Below are positions 54,957-64,000 of a stretch of DNA of 64,000 bases, one piece after another (within the stretch, counting starts at the first letter, position 1; every line of letters starts with the position of its first letter). The position numbers were made by a program, and so were the translations under genes. Source of the stretch: Davidsoniella eucalypti (Eukaryota; Ascomycota; Sordariomycetes; Microascales; Ceratocystidaceae); the NCBI GenBank assembly GCA_004009845.1, contig RMBW01000049.1, positions 1-64,000 on the forward strand. Reading direction: 5' to 3'. The notes under the pieces are model-generated. The model was not told where the DNA came from, made no database searches, and was given only the letters and a program-made list of their open reading frames with translations.

Positions 54957-56596
54957 ATTGCTTTCGCATGCTGTTGATTGACCATTTTACTTTTATTCTA
55001 CATTTTATTTTTTGTTCTTGCTTTTACTACGCTGTTTCACGACATTTCCACATGATGGGTTAGTGTTATTGGCACAATGGGGATAATTATGGCGTTGAGT
55101 GATTGATTCTCTTTTTCGTTATCGTTGGGCGGATTGTAAATTATCGTTTTTGAAGCGGCCAACAGAGCCGCCAATGGGAATTAAACAGGACTTATGATCT
55201 ATTTTCTACACAACAACAACGCATCCTCTCCAATGATAAATGTTTTAGTTCTTTGATTATACCAGTGTGAACATGACCAACAAATATCCATATAAACAAC
55301 GCGCTTTACTATTATGCACTAGTAGTGGGTCGTGTTGACGGTGAGGCATATATGTAGCTATTGACGTATGCTTTGTCACCGCTTTCAGACGTTTTGTTGA
55401 CTGACTAGCGCTTTATTTAGTCCGGATGCGGTCTTCTAATATATGACATGGCAGGGAATCATTTAGTATTATTCCTTCCTATTGAATAAAATATAACAGT
55501 TGGTTTAATCAATTTGAGGGGTTTTTGTCTTTGTATGTATATCTACCGACACTATCTTTGCTATCTTTCTACTCAGGTCTTGAGGTGCGGAGAAAACAGC
55601 AAAATACATGGTGGCCTAATTCTCGAAAAAAAGGTCACGCGCTGTGATATCATGTGACGTTGATGGAAAGCCCGACCAGTAAGAGTTGAGACTCAAGCTG
55701 ATGTCACGTGTGACTATGGAGAACTTTCTCCTAGGTCTATCTAGCCTGTTTCTTAGACTAAACCCTAGGTATCGGTAAACCCTGGAGGTTATTAGCATTA
55801 AACCACCTATCTGATCTGACGAAGCCTTTCTTAACTAGACTTGAGTGCTTGGGCTATGAGAAATAAATAGCTTTGGAAGAAAATATGGCTAAAAATCCGT
55901 AATCTTGCCAAACCCTTCCTCGTTTATATGGCTGTATTCTTTTTAACTTTACGGCCTTTATCCAGTGATTTTAAACTGTAGAGAGATATCTTGCGAATAC
56001 CAATGACATAACGTAGCAGTCGTACATCTTCATAGCTCTATAGCTCCATAAGATTAATGGATTAAAAAAAACAGGTATACCAAGCCTTGAAACTACAGAG
56101 GCTCAAGAGCTAACTACATATGTATTGATTTATCTTGGCTAGATTATGCCTACTTACTTACTTACGATATAGGTTCTACGGTTTCCAGAATATATGTTTT
56201 TTTGATAAAGGTATGTATGATATTGTACAAGCATAAACATGTAAAACGTAAAACTAAAACGCCAAGTTTTTGTTACTATTTTTTTTCTTTCCCTTTTCTC
56301 CTCTTCACTAGATTCGTAGATATAACAGACAGATGCAGTACAATAAAAAAAAAGTTAGAAAAAAAACCCCCAATAACACCAAGCATCGTCAACGAATAGG
56401 CAAAGAAGATGATATAACTATAAAAACAACGAACGTAGCTCCGTAACAGATAAAATAAACGGCCCATGATGCAAAAATATAGCAAAATAATGAAACAAGA
56501 TACCCCACAAAGAATGTAGAAAAAGAAAACAAGGTGACACGACAGAGTGAAGAAGAACAGGAACAAAATAGCAATATATCAATATGATATTCGCTA
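54957..56596. other. Intergenic between H3 and the Pol I gene (tail to tail)
   Basis: AT-rich, no genes seen. It contains the 3' flanks of both genes and copy 6 of the A-tailed motif at 56025-56071. Confidence 0.5.
56025..56071 (+). repeat. Dispersed A-tailed motif, copy 6
   Basis: Plus strand: catcttcatagctctatagc, tccataagattaatggatt, A8. Closest to the family consensus. It lies in the 3' intergenic space between H3 and the Pol I subunit gene. Confidence 0.78.
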
Positions 56597-59500
56597 TCAT
56601 GCCCAGCCAGCTTCAGCATTAACTGTTGGGATGCTAGTGTAGACATCGAAAGCACCAGTTCCAACCTTGCTCAGCTTGCCCATAACGATACGTGAACTAG
56701 GCGTCTTCAGGTCGTCCCAGTCGCCAGAGATCAGGGCCTCCTTGAGGAAACCCAGCGTAGTCTCGAAACTCATCTTGGTGAACGGACTGACGTTGCCCTT
56801 GAGTCCGATACGGTTGAAAGGCGTAAAGCCACCGTTACGAGTCATGTAGTCGGAAATAAGGTTCAGATGACGGGCATCGACCGAGATACCGTGAGACCCG
56901 AAGACGGCGTTCAGTTCCTGGATGATGTTGTTGCGAGCTGCCTCAACACCGTATTCGTTCAGGACAGCCGCGATGTCGTTGGTAGACATGCGGTTCTCAT
57001 CGACGTAGTCGGTGTGCTTGCGCAGTTCACGCAGGTTGATACCAGCCACGTGGATGACGTTGGCCCTGACCGCCTCGTGGGTCACGGGATCGGCGACGTT
57101 CTCGTTCTCGACGAATGTGCAGGCGCCCACACCGGGAATCTGGCGGACCACCGACTTGCGGACGGCATCCTGGACCAGATTCAGCATAATCAGCTTGGGG
57201 GTTTCAATGTCGAACTCGAGAGTGATCTCGGCCCACGAGCCGCCGGCCTCGTCGCACTTGAAGCGAGTGATGTTCTCGTGGAGTCTGGTCACGCGGCTGT
57301 TGCGGTTGGCACTAGTGCGCTTGAAACGGGCCGCCATCTCCTTGCCGGACGACGAGGTGTCAGCATCGCTGTCGACATCCATGTCATCGCCAGTGTTCTT
57401 AGGACTACCGGCAAAGCCCTCGTCCCCGTCCTCGTCCTCGTCCTCGCTGCTGTCAGCCGCACGCTCGATAGCATCGTCTTCGTCGTCGTTGGCTCCATAC
57501 GAAGAGGCCTCGGTACGGTTGGCCTTGCGCTTGGCAGAAGTGGCATCGCCCTCGGCGTCTTCGTCGTCGTCGGCATCGCTGTCCTCCTCGTCATCGTTGT
57601 TACGCGAGACATTAGACGTGGAGGCCATCTCTACGGTACCAACAGACACACCGACAGTAGGAGTCGAGGAGTTGCTGTCGCTAAGACGCTTCTTAATTTC
57701 CTTCTTGGTGAACTGGAGAAGCTTGGTGATGAAGTGAGTCTCGATGGCCATCAAGACATCGTGGACAGAAACACCATAAGTCTTGCTATACTCCTCGAAG
57801 GGGAACAGCGACAGCTTGATGTCGTAGATTTTGGCCAGAGCGTAGCCCTTACCCTTGCCAATGCGCTCCTTGACGACAGCCTTATCGAGGATATCGGCCA
57901 TGGGCAGGATGGACAAGGCCTTGGCGAACACTTGAGCATCCTCCTTGCTGATATTGTCACGGAGAATCAGAGTGGTGCTGGGAGTTTTGAGTTTGACAGC
58001 CGCAGTCATGAGAATCTCACGGAGACGGGGGATACCCAGTGTGACGTTCTTCGCCGAGTGACCAGCCAAATGGAAGGTGTTCAGTGTCATCTGAGTAGAC
58101 GGCTCACCGATGGACTGGCCAGCAACGATACCAACAGCCTCACCAGGCTCAGCCATGGACCGCATGTACTTGGCAGCAAACAGCAGCTCGGCGTCCTTCT
58201 TGGTGATACAGGAGTCCGACGATGCCTTGTCCTTCTGCTTGATGACGCCGTCAGGGTTGGCCTCGATGTACTTGGTCATCTTCTCGTAGAAGGCCTCCGA
58301 GGTAGCAAACAGGGTGTGTGCTGGGTTCAGAGTCGAGGTCACGGGATCCTTGGCCTTGCCATCGCGAGCACGGGCGTGTTTGATAGCGCTCTTCATCTTC
58401 TTGGTGATCTCGCTCTTGCGTTCGACCATGCTGTCGTCTAGTGAGCCGATGTTGAGCTGCGAGGCCTCTGACTCCTTGTTGCGAGCCACAAAGGTAAAGT
58501 CCGTCAGGTACTTCTGCTTGCAGACATCAAGACCGTCTTCGCCGTACAGAAGCTGAATTAGCGAGCCGTCGGCATCACGTACAGTAGAGTCGTACGAAAC
58601 AGTCAGACCCTCCATACCCTTGATGATACAGCGCTGGAGATAACCGGAACTGGCAGTCTTGACTGCTGTGTCGATCAGACCTTCACGTCCAGCCATGTGA
58701 TGGAAATAGTACTCTTGGGGCCGGATACCCGACAAGAAACGGTTGACGATGTAACCACCCGCACGCACACTGGAGTCGAAGGGATCGAAGCAGGGCAGCG
58801 ACTTTCCACTGACCATGACGGGGACACGGCGACCCTCCAGAACCTGCTGACCGAGGTTGACCGAGATCTGATTGGCGTTGACCTGACCACCCTTGGCACC
58901 AGAGGTAGTCATGGCCTGCATTCGGTTCTGCGGGAAGAGCTTCTCGAGACCAACAGGCAGACAGGCATTGGTGGCCCTGCTGGTCAGATTGTTGGCAGAA
59001 GAGCTGTTCATTAGACGATCCAGACCCTCGTGCTTGACAGGGTCACGGAGCACCTCCTCTAGACGCCTGAGCAGCTCAGGGTTGTCAGCCTTGATCGAGG
59101 CGTCGGTATCGTCTAGCGAGACGTATTGGCGAGCCACATCAAGACCGATCTTGTTGGCACTGGACAGCGCCTCAAGGCGAGCGGCCTCGCCCTTGTCGGT
59201 GAGACGAAGATCGTCCATACCGCAGCTGAAAGCACGCATGTGAAGATAGCGAGTAAGGAGACGGCCAAAGGCAGAGAGAGTCTTGCCGGCAATAGCAGCA
59301 CCGTAGATCTCGTGAATGGCGTGGATCATACCACCAGAGCTGGGACCAAGCTGGGACTTGTCCAGAATGCCAGAGATGAACTCGCCGTCGATGAAGCGGA
59401 CTATGGCCTCGTCCTTACCGCCTACACCCCACTGTTCGGCCTTGAGCTGCGTCTTGCCGGTCATCCAGAGGCCACCGCAGTTGGGCGGCTTGATGTTCTT

Positions 59501-61741
59501 GAGGATAGTGGTGACAACCTGCTTGCCGGTCCAGCGAGGGAACGGCTTGATGATGGCTGGAGGAACAAGCTCGAGGCGGTCACCTAGAATGTGGCCATGT
59601 TCAGGGCGTAGAGCCGCATAAACGAGCTGCTGGTAGTCGCCACGGCCAAAGAAGGCGTCCTTGCTGCAGAGGGCCACGGACACGGACAAGTGATCCTGAA
59701 TAAGACCACGGAGGGGCTTTCCCTGAGTGCCAGAGATGTATTGGTGATCGGTGTCAGCAATCTGGAGGGCCTCGGCACGAGCAATCTCGTTCTGTGGGAA
59801 ATGCATATTCATCTCGTCACCGTCGAAATCGGCGTTGTAGGTGTTGCAGTTGGCGTAGTGCATACGGATAGTCTTCTCGGCTGGCAGAACACGCACACGG
59901 TGACCCATGATAGAAGGCTTGTGGAGAGTAGGCTGGCGGTTCATGAGCACGACATCGCCGTTAGTGATGTGACGGTGAACCTTCTTGTTCTTGATGCCCG
60001 TAGAAGACACTGATGAGGGCGCCAGAAGCTGGTTGGCCAGGGCAGCGCGCTGATCAGGAGTCTTCCAGCGAAGATTGGTCAGCTGGCCGGTCTCGCTTTC
60101 GATGGCCACGGCACCAGGCCACTGCGAGGAACCGTTGATGACGGCTTGGTGGAGCTCACGGAAGTTGTGGCTGGTGACTGGCTCGGGGTAGGTCAGGCGA
60201 GTCGCAAAGACAAGCGGCACACCGATCTCGTTGGTCTCGATGTTGGGGTCGGGAGAGATGACGGAACGAGCAGCGTAGTTGACACGCTTACCCATCATGT
60301 TCATACGGAAGAGACCCTCTTTCTTCTCCAGCTTCTGCTTGATGCCCTCTTCGTTTTTGAGAGCAGCGGCGCCCTTGGTAGGGTTGAGGTTCTTGTCGAT
60401 GAGAGCATTGACGGCGCCCTGCAGCTCGATCCAGGTTCTGTGAAGATCGCTCAGCTGGCGCACAGACTTGAGGTTACTGTCGTCTGATATGCCGGCACGC
60501 TGTATACGCTCACAGCTGCGCAGAATGTTCTTGAACAGACCGTTCTGCTCGTTCTCAGAGATCTGGCCTGGGCCCATACGAGCCTCGGGACGGTAGCGGT
60601 TGGGAGGCACAAGAATAGCCTCGATGAAGAACATGCTAGGAGTGATCTTCTTGGTGTGCTTGCTGGGGCGCGAATTGTAGAGCAAAGCAAGAATGTCCTG
60701 CTCCTTCTTGAAGAGAATCTCCATGCGGCTCTGGACCTCCATGGCAGTGAGATAGCGCTGGGACGACTTGGTCTCGGAAGAAGTAGGAGCGTCCTCCATG
60801 TCGACGTCAGAGCCTGAGTTGACATGGACGCCCTCGTCAACCGACTCTTTCTGGGCCTTCTTGGACTGGCGCGAAGACATGGCGTCGGAAGCCTTGAGCC
60901 GCCGGGACTTCATGATGTTGATGTCCTTGGCAGAAAGAGACTTCTCGAAGATCTTTACGGCGCCGTCTTTGCGGTAGCGAGGCGAGATACCCTGGCAAGA
61001 GCTGCACTTTTGGACGCTGTTGGCCTCGACTAGGAACTCCTTGACTAGAACACGACGGAGAGCTGTGGCGCCCTCGTGCTTGGCATTCAGGGCGTCCGAG
61101 ACCAAGAGACGGCGGCCCTTGATAGCAGTGGCAACGAAGCGGTTGCGCTTGCGCATGACGGAGTCCTGGGTACCAGCGACACCCTCTTCCTCAGCCTCGC
61201 TATCTGAGTCGACATGGCGCAGATCGTCTGGCAGATAGGCCAGGTCTTCGTCCAGAGTGTCGACGTGGTGGGCTTCTTCCAAGAGGCCATACCGTAGTAG
61301 CTGGAACTTGCAGAGATATCTGTGGAGGGCCCGAGACGTCATGCGGAAGCCGTGGCAGTAGCGGCATTGGGCACGTAAAAGAGTGAGGACCTGGTCGATA
61401 AAGGTCGGATGATACACTGGACAGGGCAGCTCGATATGGCCGGCGTGACCGGGGCAATGGTACTGGTTAAGGTGGCAGGTCATGCATCTAAAGGAACAGA
61501 GACCTCGTTAGCCGACAAGCCTCGACAGACGCCATGGTGGAAACAGAGGCGGCACTTACGGAGAATCGCCCCAGGAACCAAGAGCTTGATCGTAGAGACC
61601 ACCAGGCACGGGATTTAGTAGAGAGTCGAACGAGCTGTCGTTCTGGATGCGCTTGACGGAGATACTGCGGACGTCTTCGCTGGTCAAGAAATCGAACTCG
61701 ACTCGGTCGACCACGGTGGTGACGGGATTAGAGATATTCAT
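56597..61741 (-). CDS. RPA190: RNA polymerase I largest subunit (RPA190 / A190)
   Basis: Catalytic subunit that makes the large rRNA precursor in the nucleolus. Exon 1 (61741-61560) starts at MNISNPVTTVVDRVEF; a 72-bp intron (61559 to 61488, GTAAGT...TTTAG) precedes exon 2 (61487-56597). Spliced length is 1690 residues, close to the yeast protein (1664). The splice rebuilds the clamp zinc site GDSP-CMTCHLNQYHCPGHAGH (~62), which the unspliced frame lacks. Other marks: the active-site loop NADFDGDEMNMHFPQ (~611) with its three Mg-binding Asp, the trigger-loop region GQSIGEPSTQMTLNTFHLAG (~1183), and a long acidic Asp/Glu/Ser tract (~1357-1445) in the jaw region, a Pol I-specific insertion. The C-terminus ends without a heptad CTD, as expected for Pol I. 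No defect is seen. Confidence 0.97.
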
Positions 61742-63419
61742 GATGGCTGGGAGATCGAGGTAGATCTAATCGACCTGTGTACAATGAGTGATATATGGAT
61801 ATATGTGTATATCTGATAGCAGAGACTAAGAGAGATGGCAGCAAACGCTGGCCATAACACTCGAGATAGCAGCGAATATCTGGAGTTGAGAGGCTCTATA
61901 GAGGTGTCAATCGCCTATTGAGATATCGAGTCTCTTGTTTGTTGATCGACCGCAGAGGCGCAACTACGATTAATCGCCGGATTTCTCTCTTGGATTTTAT
62001 TTTTGCTTGACAGTGAAAAGAAGAGACGGAAAATAAACCACGGCAAAAAAGAACCTAATTTTCAAAGCGAATGGACACGAAAACAAAAGACAAAGAACTT
62101 TTTTGAATTATCATCACTTAAGCTACGTTATTAGCTTTGGCTGCATGTGGAAAAAATTCACTAAAAAAAAAGATGCTGTTTTTTTTCTTTCTGCCGGCTA
62201 TGTGGGGCACGGAAGGAACCATCTTTTTTGGCGGTGAAAAGTGGCAGAAGCGAAAGCGGTGAGCAATACCATCGTGAAACCTTCAACACGGGCATCACTT
62301 TTGGGGTTGCTTTGGATGGATTATATGGTAGATTTATTTGAATTTAATTCAATATTTGCATCTTTTTCTGTCTCAATTGAGTATCTCGGGCTATTGCTAA
62401 CAATGTACAGGCAGTCTTTTCTATTGGCCAATTCAAAGTGCAGTTAAGCGCTTGTAATTCATGTGTCAGTTGGATCCAAACTGCAGCAATATTTCATATG
62501 TCAATGTCAAGATTATTATTCTGTTGAATTGGAATATGCTGGTTGTTTCAAGGCTAGCTAGCAGCCTAACAGACATAAAACGCCCCATTAGTAAGACGCT
62601 CTTCTTCGAAGGCGGTGATGTGACCCGAAAGTGCGGTATAGTTCATCATCATGTATCAGTACCCATGTATCTATCATATAGTTTATTGGAATTACAGAAC
62701 ATGTGCATTAGTGCAGCCTAGCTGCAATCTAAGAGAGGGAATGATATGTGTAATACTCGAGATTTTTACAGTTAGTATACTAAAGATATGACATCAAAGT
62801 AGACATTTATAACGGTTATGACGGTCAAGAGACGAGTCCCATGGATGCCTTGACGGTAAGCAAAAGTAAAAATACAGATCTAGTAATGGTAAGAGTAATA
62901 TTTTCATAGTGTCAAGTACGGAGGAAACAGGTGAAACTGGTTATCATAAATCGTATTCGTATAATAATAGAATGGAAGAGAAACAATGCAGCAAAGAATA
63001 TAAAAACCAAAAGTAAATACAGGAGAGATTAGTAGAGACAGCATGAATACCTCATGCCGTCCAATGAACAAAGACATCCCATTTATATGTATAGATATAC
63101 TTGTGCGGTAAGGGCAAGTAAAAGCCAACGCCAAACTTATGGATGCGTAATAGAAGAATGGAAGAACAGGCAAGGAAAAGAAAAAGGAAACAAAGAGAGC
63201 TTGATACCGCAGGATCAGCTCTATGCTAAAGAAGACCATAGTGGAAAGGGAAAAGAAATAGTAATAGTAGTAGTAGTAGTAATGGTAGTGTAGAAAGAAG
63301 AAGACGGGACACAGAGCAACACCAGAGCATCGTAAATATAGCATACATGGAGATTCTCGCTGAGCTAAGAGAGCAGCAAAACAAAAATAGGAAAAAGAGA
63401 AGGACTTGAGATATCCGGC
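61742..63419. other. Intergenic upstream of the Pol I gene and downstream of the C2H2 gene
   Basis: Contains the promoter of the Pol I gene (from 61742) and the 3' untranslated region of the C2H2 gene (down from 63419). The (TAG)n stretch at 63260-63286 is a simple repeat. No genes seen. Confidence 0.5.
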
Positions 63420-64000
63420 CTAGTTATTCCACGAGTTCATGTGATGGCGAGGACCCATAGCCGGCTGCATGATATCCGGCATTGAGCCCATGATATGAGG
63501 AGGAGGAGGAGGAGGAGGGTGAAGTGAAGGCTGGGCCATGCCCAAGGTGTGAGAAGTAGACAGAGCCATTCTCTGGTGGTTCTGAGTGTTCTGGTGAAGA
63601 TGGTTGTAGGACTCGACAGAAGCCACTGGGATGTCGACAGTGTCGATGTCGAAGCGCTTGGAGCAGCCGTCTTCCATGTGTCTAAGATGATAGGCAGAAG
63701 CGTTAGTTACCAAGAGCAACAGTAGAGACAGGTTAGCCGGTCTTTCTTACCTTCGCAGCGTGTCCTTGCGCGCAAACTTGCGGCCACAGTAGTCGCACGG
63801 GTGGTTCCGCTCCTTCATGTGAACGCTCTGGTGATGGCGCTGAAGGTCTGTCTTGCGCACAAACTTCTTCGCGCAGTCTTCGACGTTGCACGGGAAGGGA
63901 TAGGCGCGCTTCTCGTCGTGGGTCTCCATGTGCGCCTTGTAGTTGTAACTGCGGCTGAAGAGCTTGCCGCAGCCCTTGACCTTGCACTCGAAGTTGGCGT
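63420..64000 (-). CDS. C2H2 zinc-finger protein, 3' part (cut by window edge)
   Basis: Putative nuclear DNA-binding regulator. The visible exon runs from the edge (64000) to 63751. A 69-bp intron (63750 to 63682, GTAAG...CTTAG) is followed by the last exon 63681-63420. Three fingers are visible: CKVKGCGKLFSRSYNYKAHMETH, CNVEDCAKKFVRKTDLQRHHQSVH split here as C-x4-C-x12-H-x4-H, and CDYCGRKFARKDTLRRHMEDGC, a C2HC finger whose last part is supplied by the final exon. The tail (about 85 residues) is Pro/His/Met-rich with a run of seven Pro and ends HHMNSWNN. More fingers may lie upstream of the edge. I do not recognise a named orthologue. Confidence 0.85.

Noticed and set aside
56867..58441. 524-codon plus-strand open frame
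   Set aside because: Antisense shadow of the Pol I subunit gene, which has clear domains on the minus strand.

Overview
This window is nuclear DNA of a filamentous ascomycete fungus (Pezizomycotina-type). The evidence is short GT...AG introns of 61-98 bp, a fungal-style NLR gene with PNP_UDP, NACHT and ankyrin domains, chromodomain-bearing Ty3/gypsy retrotransposons, a Tad-like LINE relic, and fungal histone, RNA polymerase I and C2H2 regulator genes. I cannot fix the genus. Only six host protein genes are convincing: the NLR, an Rpn4-like C2H2 factor, histone H4, histone H3, the largest Pol I subunit, and a C2H2 protein cut by the right edge.

Region 1 (1-7721) is a nest of Ty3/gypsy elements with very short (about 179 bp) LTRs. 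Element D (minus, right end) received element C (plus, with a complete RT-RNaseH-integrase-chromodomain stretch) and a solo LTR with a perfect 5-bp target duplication. Element B (minus) sits inside the pol gene of C, and element A' (minus, running off the left edge) sits inside the gag of B. Each LTR of a 5' end is followed, after a 2-nt gap, by an 11-nt sequence that is the exact reverse complement of 11 nt inside its own LTR. This pairing covaries between two LTR families and points to Tf1-like self-priming. Each 5' leader carries its own short tandem repeat array, and each gag starts with a hydrophobic N-terminus.

Region 2 (7722-18289) is an AT-rich graveyard without credible genes. It holds diverged direct repeats, several copies of a small A-tailed dispersed motif, and an LTR-like relic near 12.6-12.95 kb. 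Region 3 (16991-24272) contains the NLR gene (18290-22222, minus). Its ankyrin array has near-identical 99-bp units and a 495-bp higher-order duplication. Two copies of a ~200-bp repeat lie in inverted orientation on either side of the gene. A 5'-truncated LINE inserted in an LTR remnant lies upstream. Region 4 (24.3-29.7 kb) holds more decayed retroelement pieces: a hairpin-forming 43-bp VNTR, a rearranged pair of pol fragments joined by an LTR, and a mosaic LTR with two R-U5 segments.

Region 5 (29.7-52.2 kb) is almost gene-free. Its only clear gene is the Rpn4-like C2H2 factor (37084-38433, minus), which has about 13.7 kb of non-coding DNA upstream. Region 6 (52.2-64.0 kb) is ordinary host chromatin: divergent histone H4 and H3 genes, the RNA polymerase I largest subunit (minus), and the 3' part of a C2H2 zinc-finger gene (minus).

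The retroelement block has no functional link to the housekeeping block. The NLR is probably an allorecognition or innate-immunity receptor evolving by repeat recombination. Coordinates of introns and LTR ends were worked out by hand from splice and terminal motifs.
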